A stretch of DNA of 64,000 nucleotides from contig CM044309.1 of assembly GCA_024291935.2 (NCBI GenBank), positions 3,720,001 to 3,784,000 of the forward strand, given 5' to 3'. The DNA comes from Okapia johnstoni (lineage: Eukaryota > Chordata > Mammalia > Artiodactyla > Giraffidae). Position 1 is the first letter of the stretch; every line of letters begins with the position of its first letter. This document shows, in pieces, positions 22,931 through 34,300 of this stretch. A program made the position numbers and the translations under genes. Under the pieces are notes generated by a model. That model had not been told where the DNA came from. It did not search any database and saw nothing but the letters and a program-made list of their open reading frames with translations.

Positions 22931-25250
22931 GGAGGAAACAGAATTTGCTTCTACTCACAAGTACATCTACAAATGGAACAGTTCTCACAGATCACCAGCT
23001 GAACATGAGCAGAAGGCCTGAGACACTTAAAAGCACAGGAAAAATCCCCACACAGCCGGGTTAGACAGAAGAGAGGAAAAAAGAAAAGAAAATTGGAAGG
23101 GACCAGAAACCTTGACAGGGAGCTGAAGATGAGAAGAAATCCCCACACTTAGAAAAGGCCCTCCCCAGGGAAACCAGCTGGAGCAGAAGAGGAGCTTCGG
23201 GGATCAGAGGGGAAGGCAGCAGCTGGTCGGTGGAGGGCAGGGCAAAGTCAGAACTGCGCGCGGGGTCAGCGCTGCATCCCTGCACGCCCTGGTCTGAGTC
23301 TGTGTCTCCTGGTGGAGCGGGGGGGCTGAGCCCTGGGAAGTGGGGCGTGGAGAGCAGACCCAGGCAGAGGACTGCTGTCGGCTGTGAGCAGGGAACCTGA
23401 CGGGACAGCAGTAAGGAGCTTCGCAACTGGGCAAGTTCGCTGAAGAAGCCCAAGACGCCGGAGAAGCCAGGCGCCACTGTTGAAGGGTCAGGCTCACCAC
23501 TGCAGTGCCTTCCCTTGCTGCAGCCCCCTGCCTTCCCCAGGCGGAGCAAGCTCACCCACACCTCAAACCGAGGCCTCCTCAGTCCACACACCCTCCAGGA
23601 TCGCGGGAGGGACTCTCACCGGAGGGAGGGCGCCCCAGTCTGCTGCAGCTTCCTGCCCGTGGCCGCCACTGCGGGCTCTTTACACAGATCCCGGCTGCGC
23701 TGCGTATTCCTCCTAGCCTGAGCGAGTCAGCTGCTGCTTTCACTCTTTCTCACCGGGGCAGGGGACAGACACCCAGGTGGGTCCACGCACAGAGCTGGAC
23801 CTGAAACCAAAGTTGAGGCCCAAGGGCTGTGTGACTAAGGAAGAGGAATGGAAATCTTTCCTTGCAGATGCACAGCTGGCAGAAGTGCAGAAGCCTTAGT
23901 CACTCAGTTGTGTCTGACTCTGCGACCCCATGGATTGTAGCCCACCAGCCTCTTCCAGCCATGGAACTTTCCAGGCAAGAATAGTAGAGTCGGTTGCCAT
24001 TCCCTTCTCCAGGGGATCTTCCCAGTCTAGGGATCAAATCTGGGTCTCCTGCATTACAGGCAGATTCTTGACCATCTGAGCCACAAGGGAAGCCGCAGAT
24101 TAAATACCCACTATCAGCTTGGTAAATCCTGCAACTGAAGAATATCTGAATGGACAACAAATGCTTCCACAACTGAGATTCATCTAATTTTAGCAGCTGT
24201 GGACTTTGGGAGCATGTGCAGGTGGGGGTTGGGCTAGGTCAGGCTGAGTTGCACCCACCGTACCCACTGCTGGCTCAGGGGCCTACCTAGAGGTATTGGA
24301 GTGCCTCCTGGGAGCTGGGGGTTGGCTGTGGTTCACTGTGGGGACGGATACGCTGACGGCAGAGGCCTCTGGAAAATATTATTATTACTATTATTTTTGT
24401 TCGTTTCATTTTGTTCTGTGGTGGTGGTGGGTTTTTATTATTTAATATTTTTCTTCTCTTTTAAAAATATTTAACATGTTTTTTATTTTTCTACATTAAC
24501 TTTTTGTTATGTTTTTCTTGTTATTCTCTATTTTGTCTTGTTTTGATCTTTTTAACTCATTTTTGTGTATTTCCTTTATGTTTGCCTTTTTTAGTTTGCT
24601 TTCTTTCCCTGTTAGTTTTGTTCTTTAGTTTGCTTTCACTTTGGAGTTCTTTTGTTTGACTGTTCTCTTGTTTTCTGCATTCTTTGTTTTTTGTTGTTGT
24701 CAATGCTTGTTTGTTTTTACTATTTGGTTTGAGTTTTGTTTATCTGTTTTCTTACTTTTTTTTTTTTTCTTTTCTTGCCATGCTGCAATACTTGCAGTGT
24801 CTTGGCTCCCAGGCCAAGAGTTGGTCACAGTATCCAGGGTGGGAGTACCAAGTCCAGGATCTGGACCTGCAGAAAATTGCCCTCCCCCCACCCCAGGAAA
24901 TGTTTATCCATGGTATCAAGATGGAATCATCTTGACCTGGTAACACCCAAATACCTGTGGGCTCCAGTGCTGGAGGCTCATGCCAACCAACCAGGAATAC
25001 AGGAAATCTGTGACACTGCCCCACCCATCTTCAGACAGGCTGCCTGAAGTCCTACCAAGCCCATAAACCCACCCCCAAACATACCACCTAACCCAGCCCT
25101 GCTCATCAGAGGGGCAAGACCCAGCTTCACTCAGAGTGCAGGCACCAGTCCCTCCCAGGAGGAAGTATACACAGGCCCATGGCCTAAATTCACCCACCAG
25201 GGGCCAGACACCAGAAGCAGGAGGAACTACGACCCTGTAGTGTGTGGGAA
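22930..25250 (+). promoter_or_regulatory. L1 5' UTR with CpG-rich segment
   Basis: The sequence follows the Laurasiatherian L1 5' UTR pattern, for example ctgaagaagcccaagacgcc, agaagccaggcgccactgtt, ttggctgtggttcactgtgg and gacctggtaacacccaaata. 23240-23770 is GC-rich with roughly 25 or more CpGs; 24370-24780 is strongly T-rich on this strand. L1 5' UTRs carry internal promoters. Whether this one is still active is unknown. Minus-strand frames of up to 176 residues here are by-products of high GC content. Confidence 0.7.
23894..24094 (-). mobile_element. Bov-tA SINE inside L1 5' UTR
   Basis: Antisense Bov-tA from the tail (cttagtcactcagttgtgtc) to the head (gagccacaagggaagcc). It interrupts the L1 5' UTR at gcagaagcc / gcagattaaa. 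Confidence 0.92.
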
Positions 25251-25279
25251 GAAGGCCAGAAACAGTGAGTTAGACACAA

Positions 25280-26000
25280 TGAGAGGACAGAGAAATATTT
25301 TGCAGACAAAGGAGCAAGGTAATAATCCACAAGACCAAATAAAGGAAGAGGAAATAGGCAATCTACCTTAGAAAGAATTCAGAGTAAGGATAATACAGAT
25401 GATTCAGACCTTGGAAATAGAGAATGGAGGCCCAGATGGAGAAGAAACAAGAAATGTTAATAAGCATCTAGAAGAAAGAAAGAAAAAACAAATAGTAATA
25501 AACAATACAATAGTTGACACAAACAAACAAAAATACGCTAGAAGGAATCAGTAGCAGAGTTACTGAGGCAGAATCAATAGCAGAGTGACTGAGGCAGAAG
25601 AATGAGTGAGTGAGCTGGAAGCTACAATGGTGGAAATGACTACCATGAAGCAGAATAAGACTGAAAATAAATTAAGACAGTCTCAGAGACCAATGGGATA
25701 GCATTAAATGCACCAACGTTTGAGTTATAGGGGTCCCAGAAGAAGAAGGAAAAGAGAAAGGATCTGAGAAAAATGTTTGAAAATCTTATAGTTAAAAACG
25801 TCTTTAACACGGGAAGGGAAATAGTCAACCAAGTTCAGGAAGCACAGAGAATCCCACTGAGAATAATTTTGAAGAGAAATACATCAAGACAAATATGGAT
25901 CAAACTGATGAAAATTAAATACAATGAAAAATATTAAAAGCAGCAATTGAAAAGTAAAAATAACATACAAGGAAATCAGACTGAAAAGAGAGGAAAGACA
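25280..26000 (+). pseudogene. L1 ORF1 remnant (nucleic-acid chaperone), broken
   Basis: Nucleotide phrases such as gtcccagaagaagaaggaaa, gaaatagtcaaccaagttca and caggaagcacagagaatccc match the L1 ORF1 region. Multiple stops break the frame. A 26-bp tandem duplication lies at 25545-25596, within the expected coiled-coil part. Confidence 0.75.
25545..25596 (+). repeat. 26-bp tandem duplication in L1 ORF1 remnant
   Basis: gaatcagtagcagagttact plus gaggca (25545-25570) is repeated at 25571-25596 with two substitutions. Confidence 0.85.
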
Positions 26001-26204
26001 GACTGAAAGTGAGGAAATAGAAAACGAGACACCATGCAAATGGAAATCAAAAGAAAGCTGGAGTAGCAACACTCATATCAGATAAAAGACTTTAACGTAA
26101 AGAGTATTGCAAGAGTCAGGAAAGACACTGTATATTGATGATGGAATCTATCCAAGAAGATAACATTTGTAAATATTTATAAACCCAACTTAGGAGTTCC
26201 TCAT

Positions 26205-26460
26205 GCTGAAGCTGAAACTCCAATGCTTTGGCCACCTGATGCGAAGAACTGACTCATTGGAAATGACCCTGATGCTGGGAAACATTGAAGGCGAGAGGAG
26301 AAGGGGACGACAGAGGATGAGATGGCTGGATGGCATCACTGACTCAATGGACCTGAGTTTGAGTAACTCCGGGAGCTGGTGATGGACAGGGAGGCCTGGC
26401 GTGCTGCAGTCCATGGGGTCACAAAGAGTCAGAGACGACTGAGTAACTGAACTGAACTGA
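26205..26460 (+). mobile_element. BovB tail (ART2-like), inserted in L1 with target-site duplication
   Basis: 256 bp of the BovB 3' end, from gctgaagctgaaactccaat to gagtaactgaactgaactga. It is flanked by gagttcctcat (26194-26204) and gagctcctcat (26461-26471), 10 of 11 matching. The L1 text resumes directly afterwards (ggcaatcactaacagtcata). Confidence 0.92.
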
Positions 26461-26470
26461 GAGCTCCTCA

Positions 26471-28590
26471 TTACAAAGGCAATCACTAACAGTCATAAAA
26501 GGGAAAATCAGCAGTAACACAATAATAGGAAGGGACTTCAACACTCTAGTTATACCAATAGATAGGTCATCCAGAGAGAAAATTAATAAGGAAACACAAG
26601 CCTTTAATGACATGTTACACCAGACAGACTTAATTGATATTTATGGGGCATACCATCAGAAAGCTACAGAATACTTTCTTCTCAAGTGCACATGGAACAT
26701 TCTCCAGGATAGAGTACATCTTGGGTCAAAAATGAAAAGCTTTGGCAAATTTGAGAAATTGAATTCTTATCAAGCATCTTTTCCAATCACACTACTATGA
26801 GATTATATATCAATTACAGGGCAAAAAAATGCAAAAATACAAAAACAGGGAGGCTAAACAATATGCTATTATATAACCAATGGATCACTGAAGAAATCAA
26901 AGAGGAGGAGACCAAAAAATACCTAAAAACAAATAACATTGAAAACATGATGATCCACAACCTATGGGATGCAGCAAATGGAGTTCTAAGAGGGAAGTTT
27001 ATAGCGATACAATCTTACTTCAAGAAACAAACAAACGAGGATCTCAAATAAGTAACCTAACCTTCAATGTAAAGCAACTAGAGGAAGAACAAACAAAACC
27101 CAAAGTCAGTAACAGGAGAGAAATCATGAAGATCAAAGCAGAAATAAATGAGTGGAAATGAAGAAAACAATAGTAAAGATCAGTGAAACCGAAAACTGGT
27201 TCTTTAAGAAAATAAGCAAAATTCATAAACCTTTAGCTAGACTCATCAAGAAAAAGAGGGCGAGGACTCAGATCAATAAAATCAGAAATGAAAAAGGAGA
27301 AGATACGACTGACACCACAGAAATACAAAGGATCATAGGAGACGACTGCAAACAATTATATGCCAACTAGATGAACAACCTAGAAGGAACAAACAAATTG
27401 TTAGAAGGGTACAACCTACCAAGGCTGAACCAGGAATAAACAGAAAATATGAACAGATCAATCACAAGTACTGAAATTGAAACAGTGATTTAAAAACTTC
27501 CAACAAACAAAAATCCAGGACCAGATGGGTTCACGGGGACATTCTATCCAACAGTTAGAAAAGGGCTAACACACGTCCTTCTCAAACTCTTCCAAAAAAT
27601 TACAGATGGAAGAAGTCCCAAGATCATTCTATGAAGCCATCAACACCTGAAACCAGACAGGGATATCACCAAAAAAAAAAAAAAACAAAGATTACAGGCC
27701 AGTATCACTGATGACCCTATGCCATGATCAAGTGGGATTTATCACAGGGATGTAAGGATTCTTCAATGTATGCAAATCAATCAGCGTGAATTGCTAAGTC
27801 ACTTTAGTCATATCTGACTCTTTGCAATCCCGTGGACTATAGCCTGCCAGGCTCCTCTGTCCATGGGATTCTCCAGGCAAGACTGCTAGAGTAGGTTGAC
27901 ATTTCCTAATGTGATACACCATATTAACAAGCTGAAGAATGAAAACTATGGATTACATCAGTAGATTCAGAGAAAGCATTTGACAAATTTCAACACTGAT
28001 TTATGATGAAAGCTCTCCAGGAAATGAGGCTAGAGGGAACCTACCTCCACGTAATGAAGGTCATATATGACAACCCACCGGGAACATCTTTCTCAACTGT
28101 GAAAACAGTGAAAACCTGAAAGCATTTCCTCTAGGACCAGCAACAAGACAAGGATGTCCACTCTCACTACTATTATTCAGCACAGCTTTCAAAGTCCTAG
28201 CCATGTCAGTCACAGAAGAAAAGTAAATAAGAGGAATCCAAACTGGAAAAGAGGTAAAACTGTTACTGTTTCCAGATAACATGATACTATACCTAGAAAA
28301 TCCTAAAGATGCCACCAGAAAACTACTAGAGCTGATCAGTGAACTGGGTAAAGTTACAGTACACACAGTTAACATACAGAAATAGATTGCATTCCTGTAC
28401 ACTAACAATGAAAGGCCAGAGAGAGAGAGTAAGAAAACAATCCCATTTGCTAGTGCCTCTAAAAGAATAAAAAAATGTCTAGGGATATACGTACTTAAGG
28501 AGGCAAAAGACCTATACTCAGAAAAGTAAAAGGTGATGATGAAAGAAACCAAAGATAACACAAACACGAGGAGAGACATGCCATGTTCTT
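26471..28590 (+). pseudogene. L1 ORF2 remnant (endonuclease end plus reverse transcriptase), broken
   Basis: Runs from GRDFNTLVIPIDRSSREKIN through LNNMLLYNQWITEEIKEEET to reverse transcriptase text near 28140-28330. Open pieces are 26797-27051, 26964-27161 and 27152-27370 in shifting frames. The active-site FADD reads F-P-D-N near 28270. It ends abruptly at about 28590 at ccatgttcttgg. Confidence 0.85.
27791..27908 (-). mobile_element. Bov SINE fragment inside L1 ORF2
   Basis: Antisense SINE (ttgctaagtcactttagtca to gtaggttgacatttcct) separating L1 text caaatcaatcagcgtga from taatgtgatacaccatatta. It lacks the tRNA-like head. Confidence 0.88.
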
Positions 28591-28760
28591 GGTGGGATCA
28601 TATTCGTTCTGCATCTATTGATGTGATCATATAGTTTTGATTGATTTCCATATATTGAAGAACCCTTGCATCCTTGTGATAAATCCCGCCTGATCATGGT
28701 TTTTAATCTTTTTAATGTGTTGTTAGATTTGGTTGATAATATTTTGTTGAGGATTTTTTG
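28591..28760 (-). mobile_element. Inverted L1 ORF2 segment
   Basis: tgatttccatatattgaaga, cctgatcatggtttttaatc and gttgttagatttggttgata are antisense L1 ORF2 text. They directly follow the truncated sense L1 and directly precede a sense L1 3' end. Confidence 0.75.
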
Positions 28761-28761
28761 C

Positions 28762-28846
28762 ATATATATATATATATATATGATACAGTTTGCTGTACAG
28801 CAGAAGCTAACACAACATTGTAAAGCAACTGTTTTCCAACAAAAAA
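28762..28846 (+). mobile_element. L1 3' end with internal TA repeat
   Basis: (TA)n at 28762-28782, then gtttgctgtacagcagaagc and acacaacattgtaaagcaac, the terminal L1 3' UTR of cetartiodactyls. Together with the inverted piece before it, this fits a 5'-inverted L1 insertion. Confidence 0.75.
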
Positions 28847-28848
28847 TC

Positions 28849-29432
28849 TTTGCCAGCATCAGAGTGTTTTCAAATGAGTAAGTTCGCATCAAGTGGCCAA
28901 AGTATTGGAGTTTCAGCTTCAGCATCAGTCCTTCCAATGAATGATCAGGACTGATCTCCTTTAGGATGGACTGGTTGGATCTCCTTGCAGTCCAAGGGAC
29001 TCTCAAGAGTCTTCTCCAACACCACAGTTCAAAAGCATCAATTCTTCGGCACTCAGCTTTCTTTATAGTCCAGCTCTCATATCCCATACATGACTACTGG
29101 AGAAACCAAAGCTTTGACTAGAGAGACCTTTGTTGGCAAAGTAATGTCTCTGCTTTTTAATATGCTGTCTAGGTTGGTCATAGCTTTTCTTCCAAGGAGT
29201 AAGTGTCTTTTAATTTCATGGCTTCAGTCACCATCTGCAGTGAGTTTGGACCCCCCAAAAATAAAGTCTGCCACTGTTTCCATTATTTCCCCATCTATTT
29301 GCCATGAAGTGATGGGACTAGTTGCAATGATCTTAGTTTTCTGAATGTTGAGTTTTAAGCCAACTTTTTCACTCTCCTCTTTCACTTTCATCAAGAGGCT
29401 CTTTAGTTCTTTCTTACTTTCTGCCATAATGT
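28849..29432 (-). mobile_element. BovB LINE fragment, antisense
   Basis: The minus strand encodes MAESKKELKSLLMKVKEESE through [20 protein letters not shown]. It begins inside the reverse transcriptase after the YADD site and lacks the 3' tail. Several frame breaks are present. Confidence 0.9.
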
Positions 29433-29518
29433 GGTACTACGTTGCTATTTTTTTAAAGAGATTAAGACTGAATTTCTTTCTTCTTCATCTTTTGACTTTT
29501 ACAGTGAAACATCTAAAG

Positions 29519-29540
29519 TCTTATATATATATATATATAG
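29519..29540 (+). repeat. (TA)n microsatellite
   Basis: About ten TA units. Confidence 0.9.
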
Positions 29541-29889
29541 GTTTTGGAAGAAGCATTCTTTTTTATTTCTTTCTAGATAATATGAAAGTTAAATTTTTAT
29601 TTCTTCTTTAATCCTGCATCAGTTTGTTTTAAGACCATGTAGGAATCTAGAACTGATGCCGATAGGGAAGAAAGTCAGATTCAGGTCACCAGCTTCCTGA
29701 AATATGTATGTGAATAGCTAAATGTTACATTTTAGCAATGTAACTTGATTTTAATAAAAGTCATGAAATTTCAGCTTGGAAGCTATCCCAGAAACATGAA
29801 ATGCATTAATTCTCTATAAAATCCTTAACAAATCTTTTTTGGGCTCTTCTGGAAGCATATGTGTTTGTTACACTGTCATGCTAGATCAT

Positions 29890-30091
29890 GATGGCTCAGA
29901 TGGTAAAGAATCTGCCTGAAACACAGGAGACCGAGATTCAGTCTCCCAGTTGGGAAGATCCCCTGGAGAAAGGAATGGCTACCCACTCCAGTATTCTTGC
30001 CTGGTGAATTCCATGGACAGAGGAACCTGGTGAGCTGTACTCCATGGGGTCGCAGAGTCAGACACTGCTGAGTAACTAACACTTCATTTCA
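29890..30091 (+). mobile_element. Bov-tA SINE with 13-bp perfect target-site duplication
   Basis: Head gatggctcagatggtaaaga, tail gcagagtcagacactgctga. Flanked by catgctagatcat at 29877-29889 and 30092-30104. Confidence 0.95.
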
Positions 30092-30368
30092 CATGCTAGA
30101 TCATACAATGTTTTGTCACAGTGTTTCCCTTATTATGATTCTTTTCTTTTTCATAAACTACTAAAATCTCAAGATATTTGGAACTCATTATTCTATTTCT
30201 TTCTTATATTTAACAGTAACATTCTGTCTTGTAATTACTACTCTTTAAAACTTGTCCTACCTTCTGGAGTCACAGTGAATAAATTCAGTACCTCTTCCAC
30301 TAGATGGCCTTTCATATATTTGAATAAGTTAGCTTCCTTCCTTCCCAAAGGCTTTTCTCTCTAGACCA

Positions 30369-30582
30369 AGTGAAAGTGAAAGTGAAGTCACTCAGTCGTG
30401 TCTGGTTCTTTGTGACCCCATGGACTGTAGCTCACCAGGCTCCTTTGTCCATAGGATTTCCCAGGCAAGAATGCTGGAGTGGGTTACCATTTCCTTCTCC
30501 AGGAGATCTTCCCGACCCAGGGATTGAACCCAGGTCTCCCGCATTGTAGGCAGACGCCTTATCGTCTGAGCCACCAGAGAAG
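30369..30582 (-). mobile_element. Bov-tA SINE with 9-bp target-site duplication
   Basis: Antisense element from cactcagtcgtgtctggttc to gtctgagccaccagagaag, flanked by tctagacca at 30360-30368 and 30583-30591. Confidence 0.94.
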
Positions 30583-30904
30583 TCTAGACCACATATTCTT
30601 ATTTAATTCAACCATTTTTATGCAGGGGTATTGTTTTGAGATTTCTTGCCATTCTTTTTTCTTTCACCTGTATGTGTGCCAGTTGGTTGAAATCCTTCTG
30701 AAACTTCACTGAAATACACTGAACTAAACATTTACAGCAACGTCTCAAAAGTGAAAGCCCAGTAGAATTGTTACCTCCTTATTTAAAAGAAACTACAGTT
30801 CATTTAATGCCTTCTAAGATTGCATTAGCTTTATAGTAGTGGTATCACTCTCCTGGTTTATACTGAGTTTGCAGTTGGAAAAGCTACCTAAATATTTCTT
30901 ACAA

Positions 30905-31085
30905 AAATATCTGGCCTTAGACAAAGTGATTTATGCTCTGGACTTTAATTAGTCATATTGATGATGCCTTGGTTCTCTCATTTATGAAATCGGGATAATA
31001 TTAATACTAAGAGGATTTTTAAGACAATTAAATGATCATTCAGTAAACATTATCATTGATGATATTATTATTATTACTATTATTC
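30905..31085 (+). repeat. MIR-type SINE remnant
   Basis: ggttctctcatttatgaaat followed by cgggataatattaatactaa fits the 3' MIR core; a short ATT repeat follows. Confidence 0.6.
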
Positions 31086-31373
31086 CCATTTGACATCCCT
31101 CCCAAATATTTTTATGTTAGTTTATACCATGGAGAACATGTGCAGTTGATATATTTACCCTTGAAGGAAAACCGATTATAAAAATTATAATTCAATAAAT
31201 TAAATAATAGTAAAAATAAAAAACATCAACTGTACAATCATGAAAAAAAGGTTCACTTACAAATAAATAATGTGTACCCTTTGACTATATATCACATGTG
31301 TCACTCTCTTGTTTAATTCTATTGGAGATTTGTTGATTCATGATGTGTTAATTTCAGGTGTACAGCAAAGTGA

Positions 31374-31595
31374 GGGTTCCCCAGGTGGCACTAGTGGTAA
31401 AGAACATGCCTGCCAATGCAGGAGACATAAGAGACACAGGTTCGACCCCTGGGTCAGGAAGATCCCCTGGAGAAGGAAATGGCAACCCACTCCAGTCTTC
31501 TTGCCTGGAGAATCCCATGGACAGAGGAATCCGGCAGGTTACAGTCCATGGGGTTGCAGAGTTGGACATGGCTGAGCAACTACCATTTTCACTTT
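31374..31595 (+). mobile_element. Bov-tA SINE inside antisense L1
   Basis: Head ggttccccaggtggcactag, tail gagttggacatggctgagca. It splits L1 text gtgtacagcaaagtga from the (TG)n-containing 3' UTR downstream. Confidence 0.92.
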
Positions 31596-31781
31596 CTGAG
31601 TATGAATAGCTAAATGGGGATATACATGGTTTTTGAATAGCTAAAATGCTAAAATGTGTACTTACTCAAATGTATTGCAATTTTATTCCAAAAAGACCCC
31701 GAAGGCAAAACTTGAACTTGCTATAGGCTGGGAATTATTACATAGCATTTGCATTGTATTAGGTACTATGAGTAACCTAAT

Positions 31782-31799
31782 GTGTGTGTGTGTGTGTAT
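31782..31799 (+). repeat. (TG)n microsatellite
   Basis: Nine TG units within L1 3' UTR sequence. Confidence 0.85.
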
Positions 31800-31910
31800 A
31801 TATTCTTTTTCATATATCTTACCCATATAGGTTATTACAGAATGCTGAGTAGAGTTTCCTGTGCTTACAGTAGGTCCTTGTTAGTTATCTATTTTATATA
31901 TGGTAGTCAA

Positions 31911-31983
31911 AGTGAAAATGCTAGTTGCCCAGTCATGTCTGACTTTTTGTGACCCTATGGGCTGTAGCCCCCCAGGCTCCTCT
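31911..31983 (-). mobile_element. Short Bov SINE tail fragment
   Basis: 73 bp, agtgaaaatgctagttgccc to ccccaggctcctctgt, embedded in L1 3' UTR text that continues with gtatgttaatcccaagctcc. Confidence 0.85.
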
Positions 31984-33648
31984 GTGTATGTTAATCCCAA
32001 GCTCCTAATTTATCCCCCGCATGTTTCCCCTTGGGTAGTCAAAGGTTAAATCTGTGAGTCTGTTTCTCTTTTATAAATAAGTTAACTTTTACCATTTTTA
32101 ATTAGTTTCCACATATGAATCATATCATATGATATTTGTCTTTCTCTGTGTGACTTACTTCACTTTGTATGATAGTGTAGGCCCATCCACATTGCTCCAA
32201 ATAGCATTATTTCATTCTTTTTTATGGCTGAGTAATAGTCCATTATGTATATATACCATCCATCTGTCAATGGACGCTTAGGCTGCTCCCATATCCTAGA
32301 CATTGTAAACGCTGATGCGATGAACATTGGGGTGCATATATCTGTTTGAATTGTCGTTTTCTCTGGATATGTCAGGAGTGGGATTGCTGGCTCTGATAGT
32401 AATCATATTTTGAGTTTTTCTGAGGAATTTCCATACTGTTCTCCATAATGGTTTTACCAATTTACTTTCCCATCAGCAGTAGAGAAGGGTTCCCTTTTCT
32501 CCACGCCCTCTCCTGCATTGATCATTTGTAGACTTTTTGATGATGACCATTCTGACCAGTGTGAGGTAATACCTCATTGTAGTTTTGATTTGCATTTCTC
32601 TGATAATTAGTGATGTTGAATATCTTTTCATGTGCTTTTTGGCCACCTACGTCTTCTTTGGTGAAATGTTTAGATCTTCTGCCAACTTTTTAATTGGGTT
32701 GTTTATATGTTTAACATAGAGCAGCATGAGCCATTTGCATATTTTTAAGATTAATTCCTTTTCAGTTGCTTCATTTGCACATACTTTCTCCTATTCTATG
32801 GGTTGCCTTTTAATTTTGTATATGTTTTCCTTTGCTATGCAAAAGCTCTTAAATTTAGTTAGGTCCCATTTGACTACTTTTGCTTTTATTTTCATTACTC
32901 TAGGAGATGAATCAGAAAAGATCTTGCTGTGATTTAAGTCAGAGAGTCTTCTGCCTATGTTTTCCTCTTGGAGTTTTATAGTGTCTGATCTTACACGTGG
33001 GTCTTTCATCCATTTTGAGTTTATTTTTGTGTACGATGTTAGAGAATGTCCCAAATTCATTCTTTTATGTGGAGAGTCTATTTGTCCCAGCACCACTTGC
33101 TGAAAAGGCTCTTTCCTCCATTGTATATTCTTGCTTTTTGTCATATGTTAGGTGACCATAAGTCTATGAGTTTATCTATGGACTTTCTCTCCTGTTCCAT
33201 TGATCTTTCTGTATTTTGTTCCAGAACCGTACTGTTATGACTACTGTATTTTGTGCCAGTGCCAGCACAAAAAAATGATCAATGTCCCATTGATCTATCT
33301 TTCTGTATTTTGTGCCAGCACAATAAAAATACTGTTTTGATCACTGTAGCTTTGTAGTATAGTCTGAGGTCAGGGAGCCTGATTCCTCCAGCTCCATTCT
33401 CCTTTCTCAGGATTGCTTTGACTATTCAGGGTCTTTTGTGTTTCCATACACATTTTAAATTTGTTTTGTTCTAGTTCTGTGAAATATGCCATTGATAGTT
33501 TGATAGGTATTGCATTGAATCTCTGGATTTCTTTGTGTAATACAGTCATTTTCACAATATTGATTCTTCCAAACCGAGAACATAGTACACTTTTCCATCT
33601 CTTTGTGTCATCTTCGACTTCTTTCATCAGTATCTAATAGTTTTCTGA

Positions 33649-33921
33649 CTACCAGTCTTTTGCCTCAGTAGGTAGGTTTATTCCTAGGTATTTTATTCTT
33701 TTTTGATGCAATGGTAAATGAGATTGTTTCCTTAATTTCTCTTTCTGACTTTTCCTTGTTAGTGTATAGGAATGTAGAGATTTATGTGTATTAATTTTGT
33801 ATCCTGAAACTTTACTAAATTCACTAATGAGCTCTAGTAGTTTTCTGGTAGTATTTTCATGATCTTCTATGTATAGTGTCATGTCTTCTGCAAAGAGTGA
33901 CAGTTTTACTTTGTTTTCCAA
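33649..33921 (-). pseudogene. L1 ORF2 reverse transcriptase fragment
   Basis: The 90-residue frame MENKVKLSLFAEDMTLYIED... spans the catalytic region, with FAED in place of FADD, and ends in the KYLGINLPTEAKDW conserved text. Stops flank it. It is part of the antisense L1. Confidence 0.85.
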
Positions 33922-34090
33922 TTTTGATTCCTTTTATTTCTTTTACTTCTTGGATTGTTGCAGCTAGGACTTCAAAAACTATGTTAAATAAAAGTAGGGA
34001 AATGGACATCCTTGTTTTACTCCTGATCTTAGAGAAAATGCTTTCAAGTTTTCACCATTGAGGATGATGTTAGCTGTGAGTTTCTCATAG

Positions 34091-34300
34091 AAGAAAGAAA
34101 GTGAAATCACTCAGTCATGTCTGATTCTTTGCAACCCCATGGACTGTAGCCTGCCAGGTTCCTCCATCCATGGGATTCTCCAGGCAAGAATACTAGAGTG
34201 GGTTGCCATTTCCTTCTCCAGGGGATCTTCCCAAAACAGGGGTCAAACCTGGGTCTCCCACATTGCAGGAAGACTCTTTACCATCTGAGCCATCAGGGAA
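34091..34300 (-). mobile_element. Bov-tA SINE inside antisense L1
   Basis: Antisense SINE, gtgaaatcactcagtcatgt to catctgagccatcagggaa, with short duplication tcatag (34085-34090 and 34301-34306). L1 text resumes with tgatctttattatgttgag. Confidence 0.92.

Larger units (their letters stand above)
22930..28590 (+). mobile_element. Old L1 LINE, near full length, with 5' UTR, ORF1 and ORF2 remnants
   Basis: The order is 5' UTR (about 22930-25250), ORF1 remnant (about 25280-26000), ORF2 endonuclease (about 26040-26800) and ORF2 reverse transcriptase (about 26800-28590), where it stops without a 3' UTR. Recognisable pieces include DRSSREKINKETQAF, TDLIDIYGAYHQKATEYF, KKYLKTNNIENMMIHNLWDA and LARLIKKKRARTQINKIRNE. 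Nested inserts are a Bov-tA in the 5' UTR, a BovB tail at 26205-26460 and a SINE at about 27791-27908. Stops and frameshifts are frequent. The left edge is a best guess. Confidence 0.85.

Noticed and set aside
23061..23591. 176-residue minus-strand open frame, the longest overlapping cluster of frames in the window
   Set aside because: It lies in the GC-rich L1 5' UTR, where stop codons are scarce on several frames at once; low-complexity composition and no domain.
28061..28579. 172-residue minus-strand frame rich in L, S and F, resembling a membrane protein
   Set aside because: It is the reverse reading of A-rich L1 ORF2 sequence, which makes hydrophobic codons by composition.
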